From the NCBI GenBank assembly GCA_021372535.1, contig JAJFUH010000050.1:1-64000 (forward strand): 64,000 bases of DNA, read 5' to 3'. Of the stretch, positions 36,929-45,495 are shown piece after piece. The position numbers were made by a program, and so were the translations under genes. This DNA comes from a bacterium (GTDB lineage: Bacteria > Latescibacterota > Latescibacteria > Latescibacterales > Latescibacteraceae). Below the pieces are notes generated by a model that worked only from the letters and a program-made list of their open reading frames with translations, was not told the origin of the DNA and did not search any database. The stretch's first letter is position 1. Each line of letters opens with the position of its first letter.

Positions 36929-36958
36929 TTGACAGATTAGAATTTTCTAGTATATTAT
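36929..36958 (+). promoter_or_regulatory. Sigma-70-type promoter
   Basis: A perfect TTGACA at 36929-36934 is followed after 16-18 bases by TATATT (36951-36956) or TATTAT (36953-36958), each one mismatch from TATAAT. A start near 36964 would give a leader of about 250 bases before the gene at 37214. The AT-rich DNA upstream resembles an UP element. Confidence 0.65.
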
Positions 36959-36963
36959 CGCTG

Positions 36964-37120
36964 CAATTTAAACGACCTTAATAATACTGTTTGATTTTAT
37001 TCAAACAGTACCATTCTAACAACGTAACCGGTGAAGGGGGGTGGGGTCGAGTTACCATACGGTTTCATACATAGGTAATGCTGGAAGTGAGCGCTTGAAA
37101 GTATTTTGAGCGTTTTTTTT
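36964..37120 (+). ncRNA. Candidate structured leader or small RNA ending in a terminator-like hairpin
   Basis: Downstream of the promoter, ACTGTTTGA (36986-36994) pairs perfectly with TCAAACAGT (37001-37009). A G-rich segment (about 37031-37048) follows. GTAAC (37024-37028) can pair with GTTAC (37051-37055), while TTACC (37052-37056) can pair instead with GGTAA (37074-37078); the two pairings exclude each other. At 37092-37112 a nine-pair stem (two of them G-T wobbles) with a three-base loop is followed by eight T's, a terminator or attenuator. I do not recognise a known riboswitch class. It could be a leader regulating the gene at 37214 or an independent RNA of about 155 bases. Confidence 0.4.
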
Positions 37121-37213
37121 ATAAGTGTATTTAAATAAATCGCGTATTATCAATAAGTTGTATTATGCGCGTGTGTTTCAAAATCACAACAATTTTCAGG
37201 AGGAGGTACTACT

Positions 37214-38185
37214 ATGGATGCTCTGTCATCTGAAAAATCGAGTACGGAGTTTGTCAAACAATCCAATAACACCAAATTATATGTGTTTATTGGATTGTTA
37301 GTCGTTCTTGCCGCTCTGTCAGCCTGGCAGTTCTGGTCAATCAACAATAAAAACAATCAGATAAGTGTATTGCAGCAGGAAAAGCTTGCAGGTGAGACCG
37401 AACAGCAGAAACTCAAAGCTTCCATTACCGAAATCACCGATACCATCAATGAAGTTGCCAACAAACTCCAGGATGTCCGTAAAAAACAGGTCGCTATCAG
37501 CGATATCGTTACACGTTCAGAGGTAAATAATACACAGAAAGCCCAGATCATTAATGACATTACCGCTATTGAGGGACAGCTCCAGCAGGATAAAAAAGAT
37601 GTCGAAGGTCTGTTGGCCAAAATGAAAAAAACCGATATCAGAATCAAGTCTCTTGAGAAGATGGTAACTTCCCTCAAGAAAGAAATAGAGAAGAATGAAA
37701 AATCGATAGCTGAATTGAGAAGCACTATTGAAGAGAAAGATGTCATTATTAAAAATACACAGTATTCTCTGAAAACTACCGAAGATAACCTCAAGGTTGC
37801 ACAAGGCGATCTCGATCAGACCAGAGCTGATCTTCAGGACACCAGGAATGTTCTCGAGGAGACCAGAAATACTGCTTATTATGTGATCGGCAGCAAGGAT
37901 GAACTGAAAGCGGAAAACATTCTTTCAGAAAGCGGCAGATTCTACCAGAAGAAGAGCGTTGATCTTGCCGGTGAATTTGACACGGCTGCTTTCACGAAAA
38001 TTGATATAACCAAACAGAAAGTATTCGCGGTCAACTGCAGCGCTAAAGATGTAAAACTGTTTCCGCTTCGGAGTGATTCGAGCTATAAGCTGGAAGAAAC
38101 GGAAAAAGGCAAGTCGGTCCTGACCGTGGTCAATCCTGAAAAATTCTGGAAGATTCCGTATGTGGCCATAGTGGTCAAGGGATAA
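37214..38185 (+). CDS. Membrane-anchored coiled-coil protein of unknown function
   Basis: A 323 aa protein. A single transmembrane helix at about residues 23-43 is followed by a long coiled coil (about 48-225) with heptad-like Leu/Ile spacing. The C-terminal globular domain (about 225-323) starts AYYVIGSKDELKAENIL, a pattern I associate with coiled-coil proteins common in Bacteroidota, some labelled adhesins. There is no cleavable signal, so the coiled coil would project into the periplasm. A very strong GGAGGAGG ribosome site and the promoter at 36929 suggest high expression. A terminator follows at 38259. Confidence 0.7.
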   Translation: MDALSSEKSSTEFVKQSNNTKLYVFIGLLVVLAALSAWQFWSINNKNNQISVLQQEKLAGETEQQKLKASITEITDTINEVANKLQDVRKKQVAISDIVTRSEVNNTQKAQIINDITAIEGQLQQDKKDVEGLLAKMKKTDIRIKSLEKMVTSLKKEIEKNEKSIAELRSTIEEKDVIIKNTQYSLKTTEDNLKVAQGDLDQTRADLQDTRNVLEETRNTAYYVIGSKDELKAENILSESGRFYQKKSVDLAGEFDTAAFTKIDITKQKVFAVNCSAKDVKLFPLRSDSSYKLEETEKGKSVLTVVNPEKFWKIPYVAIVVKG

Positions 38186-38258
38186 ATTCCTGCGACAGGT
38201 ACGCATCAGTATTGACATGCTGGTTCTGATTATTTTATAATAATAACACTGCTGCTTT

Positions 38259-38296
38259 AAAAGAAGGATTTGCGGAAGTCCGTAAATCCTTCTTTT
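38259..38296 (+). terminator. Intrinsic terminator
   Basis: AAAAGAAGGATTTGCGG pairs with the downstream CCGTAAATCCTTCTTTT, leaving a small loop, and ends in T's. It closes the coiled-coil gene unit, 80 bases after its stop. Confidence 0.88.
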
Positions 38297-38376
38297 TACC
38301 TTGGAAGAAGCGTATTATATGCATTGAGGATAAATATATACTTGTTTGACTGTTTCCCGGTTAAAGGATTGATAGT

Positions 38377-39654
38377 ATGAACTTTCAGGTGATTACAACT
38401 ATCGCTGTTTTTGTGGTTGTATATCTCATTATTTCATTTGAATTGATAAATAAAGCATATATTGCCCTTTTAGGTGCAGGACTTTTTCTTGTTTTAAAAA
38501 TCATTCCCGTCGATACAGCCTTCAGCAAAGTTGATCTGAAAGTCATATCCATTCTTATCTCCACTATGATTATCGTCAATATTCTGAAAAAGACCGGTGT
38601 TTTTCAATATCTAGCCATAAAATCCTCAAAGATGGTTAAAGGCGATCCGATAAAAATTCTTATTTTACTTATGGTTATTACGGCAGTGATATCGGCATTC
38701 CTTCCCAATGTTACAACTATCATGATTTTAGGCCCGGTTTCAATCCTGATTGCAGTCGAGCTCGGTATTTCACCTGTTCCGTTTCTTATTCTGCTTGCCG
38801 TTGCATCGAATATCGGCGGTACTGCCACATTGATCGGCGATCCTCCCAATATCATGATAGCTTATGGCGCAAATCTGACGTTTAACGCGTTTATATTCAA
38901 CCTGAGCCCGCTTATTCTTGTCATAATGGTGGGCAGTGTTGGTATTACCTATGTATTGTTCAAAAAAGTTCTTGTCGTACCTTTTGAACGCCGGGCACGT
39001 ATTATGGAGTTTGATGAAACAAAGACAATCACCGACAAGCCGTTTCTTATTAAGTCCCTCGTCGTACTTGGGCTCGTGATCGCAGGATTCTTATTTTATA
39101 ATGTGATAAATCTTGATCCGGCGATCGTAGCGGTTTTCGGTGCCACGGTGCTTATGGTAATCACGAAAAACAAACCTGATGAAATTTTCGGCGAGGTCGA
39201 ATGGACGACCATATTCTTTTTTGTCGGGCTTTTTATTATGGTCGGAACGCTCGAAGAGCTCGGTGTTATCAATTATCTTGCGCATGGAATGACAAAATTG
39301 TCCGGAGGTAATATTAAGACCGCGGCAATTACCATTGTCTGGGGATCGGGTATCCTGTCCGGATTCATCGACAATATCCCGTTTGTTGCGACAATGATTC
39401 CACTGATCAAGGACTTGAACTTACATATCGATCCGTCAGTCGGCAACGTACTCTGGTGGTCGCTTTCCGCAGGCGCCTGTCTCGGCGGAAATCTCACCCT
39501 GGTCGGCGCTTCAGCCAATGTCATTTCGGCCGGTATCGCCCAAAAAAACGGGTATACCATTACATTCATGGATTTTACAAAATACGGAGTTATCTACACC
39601 GTCATTTCTCTCATTGTCACAACTATCTATATATATGTAAGATATCTGTTATGA
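38377..39654 (+). CDS. ArsB/NhaD (SLC13/ion transporter superfamily) permease
   Basis: A 425 aa inner-membrane protein with about eleven hydrophobic segments. The repeat motif SNIGGTATLIGDPPNIMIA (about residues 147-165) and its second-half counterpart GACLGGNLTLVGASANVI (about 366-383) are diagnostic of the ion-transporter superfamily that includes ArsB, NhaD and P-protein-like permeases. Most use the sodium or proton gradient to move anions, or exchange Na+ for H+. Which ion is carried is not clear from sequence. The Ca2+/Na+ antiporter begins 52 bp downstream on the same strand. Confidence 0.83.
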   Translation: MNFQVITTIAVFVVVYLIISFELINKAYIALLGAGLFLVLKIIPVDTAFSKVDLKVISILISTMIIVNILKKTGVFQYLAIKSSKMVKGDPIKILILLMVITAVISAFLPNVTTIMILGPVSILIAVELGISPVPFLILLAVASNIGGTATLIGDPPNIMIAYGANLTFNAFIFNLSPLILVIMVGSVGITYVLFKKVLVVPFERRARIMEFDETKTITDKPFLIKSLVVLGLVIAGFLFYNVINLDPAIVAVFGATVLMVITKNKPDEIFGEVEWTTIFFFVGLFIMVGTLEELGVINYLAHGMTKLSGGNIKTAAITIVWGSGILSGFIDNIPFVATMIPLIKDLNLHIDPSVGNVLWWSLSAGACLGGNLTLVGASANVISAGIAQKNGYTITFMDFTKYGVIYTVISLIVTTIYIYVRYLL

Positions 39655-39706
39655 CGATACGCATTTCCTGTTCTGCTTTTCTGTAAAGGAGAGGTTGGCG
39701 CAGCGT

Positions 39707-40783
39707 ATGACCATGATCTTTTTCATCCTTGGACTCGGAGCGCTCGTTCTTGGCGCCGAGATGCTCGTACGCGGCGCATCGCGGCTTGCGGCAGCGGTCA
39801 GAATTTCATCCCTCGTCATCGGACTTACCGTGGTTGCGTTCGGAACCAGTTTCCCCGAACTGGCGGTAAGTGTTCAATCCGCGTTTCTCGGTCAGGCGGA
39901 TATCGCGCTCGGCAATGTTGTCGGCAGTAATATCTTCAACGTACTCTTAATCCTCGGTATATCAGCTCTCATTGTCCCTCTCAGGGTTTCTCATCAGCTT
40001 GTACGGTTTGATGTCCCGATAATGATCGGTGTCTCGATTCTTTTATTCATGATGAGCCTTGACGGAAAAATCGGCAGAGCGGACGGGATTATACTGTTTT
40101 CCGGAATCGTGGCATATACGGCCTGGCTTTTCCGTAAAGGCTCAAAAACTGTTGAGGAGCCCGGATCGGTTCAGGCAGCCGGATCAACGAAAGATGTGAC
40201 AATTTATTATTTTATACTCCAGATTGTGCTGCTTCTTTCAGGTTTGGTACTTCTCGTTATCGGGTCACGGTGGCTCGTGCAAAGTGCGATTGTGATTGCC
40301 CATACACTGGGATTGAGCGAGCTCGTGGTGGGTCTGACCATCGTTGCAGCAGGCACCTCGCTTCCTGAAGTTGCCACGTCGATCGTTGCCAGCATCCGCA
40401 GGGAACGTGACATCGCCGTCGGCAATGTCGTGGGAAGTAACATTTTCAACATACTGTCGGTGCTCGGTGTTTCAGCATCCATTGCCCCGGACGGTATCCG
40501 TGTCGCGCCATCGGCGCTCCATTTTGACATTCCCGTCATGGTCGCGGCTGCGGTAGTGTGTCTGCCGGTTTTTTTTACCGGGAGAATCATAGCGCGGTGG
40601 GAAGGGGCGCTTTTCCTCGGTTATTATGGCGCATATACGCTCTATCTTATAATGGCCTCGTCACATCATAATGCACTGCCCGTGTTCAACAGCGTCATGA
40701 TGATGTTTGTTATTCCGCTTACGGTGCTGGTGTTGGGAGGATCACTTTTGCAGAGTTTCAGGGGGCAATCAGGTGATGGGTAA
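39707..40783 (+). CDS. Calcium/sodium antiporter (CaCA family, YrbG-like)
   Basis: A 358 aa inner-membrane protein with ten hydrophobic segments in two inverted halves. The alpha-repeat signatures GTSFPELAVS and GTSLPEVATS each appear once, with NVVGSNIFN following in both halves; the Glu in each repeat is part of the ion-binding site. Members exchange Ca2+ for Na+ or H+. The ATG at 39707 is chosen; a TTG at 39695 in the same frame lies very close to the AAAGGAGAGG ribosome site, so the true start could be either. It is probably transcribed with the permease upstream and faces the V-ATPase operon. Confidence 0.87.
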   Translation: MTMIFFILGLGALVLGAEMLVRGASRLAAAVRISSLVIGLTVVAFGTSFPELAVSVQSAFLGQADIALGNVVGSNIFNVLLILGISALIVPLRVSHQLVRFDVPIMIGVSILLFMMSLDGKIGRADGIILFSGIVAYTAWLFRKGSKTVEEPGSVQAAGSTKDVTIYYFILQIVLLLSGLVLLVIGSRWLVQSAIVIAHTLGLSELVVGLTIVAAGTSLPEVATSIVASIRRERDIAVGNVVGSNIFNILSVLGVSASIAPDGIRVAPSALHFDIPVMVAAAVVCLPVFFTGRIIARWEGALFLGYYGAYTLYLIMASSHHNALPVFNSVMMMFVIPLTVLVLGGSLLQSFRGQSGDG

Positions 40784-41251
40784 GTCTGATGCCTGAGTTA
40801 CCGATGCGGAGGCATGTGCGTTTCACATCACTGCTGTTAAAAAATGGTATTGATTTATAAGTATGTTCAAACGTCTTGTGCGGTTGAAGTAAAACTACAA
40901 TTCTGAAGGGAAAAATTATGTTTGGAATGAGCTTGGAGCAATTGCTGGTTCTGGTATTTTTCCTGGCGCTTGTCATTTTTCTAATTTACAATATGAAAAT
41001 TCAAAAATAACAGGCCGTTATTATTTTTCGAAATGATGATATAAGGAGGTTTTACCGATAAAAAGGTAAGGCGGGAAGTATATTTTAAAAAATCGGATTT
41101 ATGTTAAACAACATGTATCAGCTCAGGATTTCTGCTCACAATCCCTCACGACAGTCCACCACAAAACGCCCTATGCAATCTTCCGTCATTGTAACCGGTA
41201 AAGATGGATTATCGTGTAATCAAAAGCAGCAATTTTCCCCACGCGCACTTT
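40784..41251. other. Gap between convergent transcription units
   Basis: Apart from the 30-codon membrane protein gene at 40918, nothing is recognised. There is a TAAGGAGG-like sequence near 41042 with no good start at the right distance. I see no strong terminator for either flank. Confidence 0.4.
40918..41010 (+). CDS. Small single-helix membrane protein
   Basis: A 30-codon gene, MFGMSLEQLLVLVFFLALVI followed by a short basic tail (YNMKIQK), preceded by GAAGGGAAAAATT at ribosome-site distance. It codes for one transmembrane helix with a positively charged end. The first residues resemble the N-terminus of TatA, but the FG-hinge and amphipathic helix are absent. It may be a small regulatory membrane protein or a decayed TatA-type gene. 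It lies 134 bp after the antiporter, in the same direction. Confidence 0.4.
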   Translation: MFGMSLEQLLVLVFFLALVIFLIYNMKIQK

Positions 41252-41881
41252 CTAACCCATCTCTCCCATGCTGAGCATATCCTTGATTTTCATGAGCCGT
41301 GCGCGGTCGGCGCGGTCGTTTTCCTCGAGCTTGTTTGAAATTGATTTGATGGCCGAACCGAGCGTCGGGATAAGCACATATTCGAGCGCATTCACCCGCC
41401 GGCGTGTCTTTTCGATCTCCTGAGCCATGCGGAGGACTGCCTCCTCGAGATTGGCGAGTTTCAGGAGCAGGGGGAAGAGGGCGCGGAGCGAGTTGCTGGC
41501 GCGGTCGAAATCGGCTTTTGTCGATACCGTGCTGTAGGTGTTGCGTATATCGAACCCTTTAAGGGTCAGCTCCGGCATGGGAACGCTCATGATGATTTTT
41601 TTCGCTATGTCCATGTCGAGCCTGGTTTCGTACTCGTCGAGAGCGGCTTCGATAGCCTTTTCGTCCGATGATGCGCCGGCGAGGATAAAAAGATGGAGCG
41701 TCGCAGGAAGCTCACGGTCGACCTGCTTTCTGAGACGGCCGTATTCCTCGACAATAGGCATGAATGCCTGGAGAAGCCCTTCAAGCTTATCCTTGAGCAG
41801 CTTGTGACCGCGCCGCGCAACGACAAAACGCTTGCGAAGCCCGAGCAGAGCCATTCGTGTCGGGTTGATTTTTATCTGCAT
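41252..41881 (-). CDS. atpD: V-type ATPase subunit D
   Basis: A 209 aa central-stalk subunit, normal length for bacterial/archaeal V/A-ATPases. It starts with the family signature INPTRMALLGLRKR and is almost all helical, forming the rotor shaft inside the A3B3 head. The middle and C-terminal parts end in the conserved RRVNALEYVLIP helix. It is the last gene of the operon and begins 6 bp after the B gene ends. Confidence 0.93.
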   Translation of the reverse strand: MQIKINPTRMALLGLRKRFVVARRGHKLLKDKLEGLLQAFMPIVEEYGRLRKQVDRELPATLHLFILAGASSDEKAIEAALDEYETRLDMDIAKKIIMSVPMPELTLKGFDIRNTYSTVSTKADFDRASNSLRALFPLLLKLANLEEAVLRMAQEIEKTRRRVNALEYVLIPTLGSAIKSISNKLEENDRADRARLMKIKDMLSMGEMG

Positions 41882-41887
41882 AGCTTC

Positions 41888-43273
41888 TCACTTTGCCGCT
41901 TTATAGTACTTTTCAACGTATTCGGGACGGATACGCTTGAGCTCGGTTTTGGGAAGAATGCCGAGCAGTTTCCACCCGAGATCGAGTGATTCCACGATGG
42001 AACGGTTTTCGTGTTCGCCCTGAGTAATGAATTCAGCCTCGAAATGTTTGGCAAATTCCATGTAAAGAAGGTCCAGCGGGGTGAGCGCCGATTCACCGAG
42101 CACCACTGCAAGCTCTTCCGCATTCTTGCCGCGTGCATATCCTGCGTAAAGCTGATTCATGACACCGGAATGATCTTCACGGGTTTTGCCTTTGCCGATT
42201 CCCTTGTCCTTGAGACGGGACAGCGAGGGCAGCACATCCACGGGCGGATAAATTCCCTGCGTGTGGAGGGGACGGCTCTGGATGATCTGGCCTTCGGTGA
42301 TGTACCCTGTCAGGTCGGGAACCGGGTGAGTTTTGTCGTCCTCGGGCATGGTAAGGATAGGAATCTGTGTGATCGATCCACCTTTACCCTGGATACGTCC
42401 CGCACGCTCTTAGATGGTCGAGAGGTCGGTGTAGAGGTACCCGGGATAGCCGCGACGGCTCGGAACCTCTTTCCGCGCGGCCGATATCTCCCGGAGCGCT
42501 TCGCAGTAATTCGTCATGTCGGTCAGAATCACGAGCACATGCATTTCGAGCTCGTATGCAAGATACTCCGCCGTTGTGAGCGCCATGCGGGGCACAGCGA
42601 TACGTTCGATCGGCGGGTCGTTGGCAAGGTTGATGAACAGCACCGAGCGTTCGAGCGCGCCTGTCCGTCTGAAATCCTCGATAAAGAAATTCGCTTCCTC
42701 GAATGTAATCCCCATTGCAGTGAATACAACGCCGAATTTCTCGCCCGACTTGAGAACGGTCGCCTGACGGGCGATCTGCGCCGCAATGCGGTTGTGGGGA
42801 AGTCCGTTGCCCGAGAACACCGGAAGCTTCTGTCCGCGGACAAGCGGATTGAGAACATCGATGGTCGATATGCCTGTCTGGATGAACTCGTTCGGAAAGT
42901 CACGGGCATACGGGTTCATCGGAATGCCGTTCACGTTGGTATATTTTTCGGGGATAATCGGAGGGCCGCCGTCGATCGGCTGGCCGAATCCATTGAAAAT
43001 ACGTCCCACCATATCGGGTGAAAGCCCGATTTCCAAGCCTTTTCCGGTAAAACGAATCTGTGTTGTCGCGGGTTCGAGTCCGCTTGTGCCCTCGAAAACC
43101 TGAACCAGTACCGTGTCCTCACGGGTTTCGAGAACCTTACCGCGCCGAATAGTACCGTCCGGCATTTTTATCTCGGCGATTTCACCATAGCCGACATTTC
43201 CGACGCCTTTAACAAGGATGAGGGGGCCGACTATGTTTTCAACCGTTCGGAATTCTTTTGATGCGGTTATCAT
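41888..43273 (-). pseudogene. atpB: V-type ATPase subunit B, interrupted by an in-frame TAA
   Basis: The non-catalytic head subunit, which would be 461 aa long. The frame is perfectly continuous, but codon 288 (positions 42410-42412) is TAA. The residues on both sides (YLYTDLSTI, then ERAGRI and [11 protein letters not shown]) match a highly conserved stretch where the family has Tyr (TDL-x-TIYERAGRI), so one base change from TAT or TAC explains it. The stop cuts the protein to 287 aa and removes the C-terminal helical domain. A restart at the ATG before PEDDKTHP (42349) would have no clear ribosome site. It is either a sequencing or assembly error, a true null mutation, or a read-through codon. 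It overlaps the A gene by 4 bp. Confidence 0.85.
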
Positions 43274-45048
43274 GAATGTTTTGTCTCCGTCAGCAGAGCG
43301 TTAAATTCGTCCTTGATTTTTGTTCTGAGGGTATCGAATGCGTCGAGCTTTGTTTCCTCGATCAGCTTGGCGCGGCTTATTTCCACACGTACCGGCAGAT
43401 CGAGCATTGTGTCGAGATCGACACCCTTCGAGAGAGCATCGGAAGCCTGGTGATAAAAGTCCATGATAATATTGAGCATGTGCGACTGCTTGACCATGGA
43501 TGTATAGGTATCGATATCATCGAATGCATTCTGGTGCAGGAAATCCTCGCGCACCATCCGGGCAGCTTCGAGGAGCAGGCGATCGGTCGGTGACAGAGAG
43601 TCCATACCGACCAGACGGACGAGTTCCTGGAGGTCTGCTTCGCGTTTCAGCATGCTCATGGCTTCCTGGCGGTTTTTAGGCCATGACGGTGAAACGTTTT
43701 TATCCGCCCAGTTGTCGACGACTTCCTGGTAGAGCGAATAACTCGAAAGCCAGTTGATTGCCGGGAAATGCCGCTGGAAAGCCAGCTGGTCATCGAGACC
43801 CCAGTACACTTTCGTCACACGGAGTGTGCCCTGTACTACGGGATCGGCAAGGTCACCGCCCGGAGGCGATACCGCTCCGATGATGCTGATGCTCCCCTTG
43901 CGCTTATCCTTGCCGAGGCAGGTTACGAGTCCCGAGCGTTCATAGAATGCGGCCAGACGGCTCGACAGGTATGCGGGATACCCTTCCTCGCCGGGCATCT
44001 CCTCGAGACGGCCCGACATTTCACGCATTGCTTCGGCCCAGCGGCTCGTGGAATCCGCCATAAGGGCCACATCGTAGCCCATGTCGCGGAAGTACTCCGC
44101 AATGGTGATTCCGGTGAACACCGACGCCTCGCGCGCCGCAACGGGCATGTTCGAGGTATTGGCCACGAGAACGGTACGCTCCATGAGGGGTTTGCCGCTC
44201 GATGGGTCCTTGAGGTGAGGGAATTCGAGAAGAACGTCGGTCATCTCGTTTCCGCGCTCGCCGCAGCCGATAAAGATGATAATATCGGTATCCGACCATT
44301 TCGCAAGCTGGTGCTGGACAACAGTCTTTCCGCTCCCGAAGGGTCCGGGAACGCACCCGGTGCCCCCCTTGGTCATGGGGAAGAACATGTCGATAATCCG
44401 CTGACCGGTGATAAGCGGGATGACGGGAGGAAGCTTGTCGGCTCGCGGCCTCGATATTCTTACAGGCCAGCGCTGCATGAGCGTGGCGTTATAATCGCCG
44501 GTTTCCGTTGCGAGAACGGCGATGGTCTCCTCGACGGTGAATTCGCCGGGAGTGATCGACTTGATTTTCCCCTGTACACCGGGCGGTACCATGATGCGGT
44601 GGACGATAAGCTCGGTCTCCTGTACCGTTCCGAGAATATCCCCCGTGCCAACCTCATCTCCCGCTTTTATGGTCGGGGTAAATGCCCATTTTTTCTTACG
44701 GTCGAGCGCCGGGCTTTCCGCGCCACGCACGATAAAATTTCCGTACTGTTCCATCAGAACATTGAGCGGCCTTTGGACACCATCATATATGGATGTCAGG
44801 AGTCCCGGTCCGAGTTCCACACTGAGCGGAAGTCCCGTGGGAACAACCGGCTCTCCCGGTGCGATGTCTTCCGTTTCCTCGTAGACCTGAATCGAGTAGT
44901 TATTACCTTTTATTTCGATAATCTCTCCGAAAAGCCCGAGCTTGCCGACACGGACCATCTCGAACATCCTCGATCCGCTGAGACCCCGTGCAACGACCAG
45001 GGGACCGCTCACTTTGATAACCGTTCCCTCTGACCTTGTATCAACCAT
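43270..45048 (-). CDS. atpA: V-type ATPase catalytic subunit A
   Basis: The ATP-hydrolysing head subunit, 592 aa, the usual length, including the A-specific 'non-homologous' insert in the N-terminal third. The Walker A loop GPFGSGKT is at residues 235-242 (K241); the catalytic Glu lies in [11 protein letters not shown], about residue 265. An [16 protein letters not shown] stretch follows. Together with B it forms the A3B3 hexamer. The gene overlaps the B gene by 4 bp and follows the F gene by 102 bp. Confidence 0.95.
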   Translation of the reverse strand: MVDTRSEGTVIKVSGPLVVARGLSGSRMFEMVRVGKLGLFGEIIEIKGNNYSIQVYEETEDIAPGEPVVPTGLPLSVELGPGLLTSIYDGVQRPLNVLMEQYGNFIVRGAESPALDRKKKWAFTPTIKAGDEVGTGDILGTVQETELIVHRIMVPPGVQGKIKSITPGEFTVEETIAVLATETGDYNATLMQRWPVRISRPRADKLPPVIPLITGQRIIDMFFPMTKGGTGCVPGPFGSGKTVVQHQLAKWSDTDIIIFIGCGERGNEMTDVLLEFPHLKDPSSGKPLMERTVLVANTSNMPVAAREASVFTGITIAEYFRDMGYDVALMADSTSRWAEAMREMSGRLEEMPGEEGYPAYLSSRLAAFYERSGLVTCLGKDKRKGSISIIGAVSPPGGDLADPVVQGTLRVTKVYWGLDDQLAFQRHFPAINWLSSYSLYQEVVDNWADKNVSPSWPKNRQEAMSMLKREADLQELVRLVGMDSLSPTDRLLLEAARMVREDFLHQNAFDDIDTYTSMVKQSHMLNIIMDFYHQASDALSKGVDLDTMLDLPVRVEISRAKLIEETKLDAFDTLRTKIKDEFNALLTETKHS

Positions 45049-45150
45049 AATAAAGTCCTTCCATTATGCTTATGAGCTCATAAGTATCTATTATAAAATA
45101 CCTTACATATTCGAGCGCAACAATGTCATGGCTCCGGCCTTCGCTGTTTG

Positions 45151-45495
45151 TTATGTCTGTCCGTCCGGCTGTGAGTATTTCTGCCCGAGCAGATCGACTC
45201 CGAGTGCACGCGCCACAAGCGACCGCACCTCCTCCATTCTCGCTCCCGGTGTTACCGACAGTGTCGGTATGGGAAGGAGCATGTTCATGGCATTTTCACG
45301 GAAATCCGTGATCGCTTCGGAACATTTGCCTGCCAGGTCTTCGGTCATCATGACCATGACGGGCTCCGGTGAACGCTTGATTTCGCTCAGTACGGGGGCG
45401 ACTTTCGTTTCATCCTCGATTTCCACGAGCTCGCTCCCCAGGGCCTTGAACGGGAGTATATCCGCACGGCGGCCGATCACGACGACTTTAGGCAT
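45151..45495 (-). CDS. atpF: V-type ATPase subunit F
   Basis: A 114 aa subunit of the central stalk, with the Rossmann-like beginning VVVIGRRADILPFKALG that typifies V-type F. It sits on the D subunit and regulates coupling. The start overlaps the C gene by 8 bp, which suggests translational coupling. The C-terminal part is a short helix with ALGVDLLGQKY. Confidence 0.9.
   Translation of the reverse strand: MPKVVVIGRRADILPFKALGSELVEIEDETKVAPVLSEIKRSPEPVMVMMTEDLAGKCSEAITDFRENAMNMLLPIPTLSVTPGARMEEVRSLVARALGVDLLGQKYSQPDGQT

Noticed and set aside
37031-37080. Possible c-di-GMP-type riboswitch in the 36.96-37.12 kb leader
   Set aside because: The 'ggttacc'-like part alone suggested it, but the conserved GCA and tetraloop-receptor features of that class could not be found, so no class is claimed.
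41100-41273. A short plus-strand frame (MLNNMYQL...) in the gap after the small membrane gene
   Set aside because: The ribosome-like sequence is too far upstream and the product has no features; it also overlaps the end of the V-ATPase D gene.
42349-42410. A functional internal restart for the C-terminal part of V-ATPase B
   Set aside because: The ATG at 42349 has no clear ribosome site and a separate C-terminal domain is not known for this subunit; the in-frame stop is the simpler explanation.
42011-43021. A 336-codon plus-strand open frame opposite V-ATPase B
   Set aside because: Antisense shadow of the B gene; composition (many Arg, His, Gly) is that of a shadow frame.
43768-45033. A 421-codon plus-strand open frame opposite the V-ATPase A gene
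   Set aside because: It is the antisense shadow of a highly conserved gene; no ribosome site or family features, and the biased codon use of the A gene explains it.
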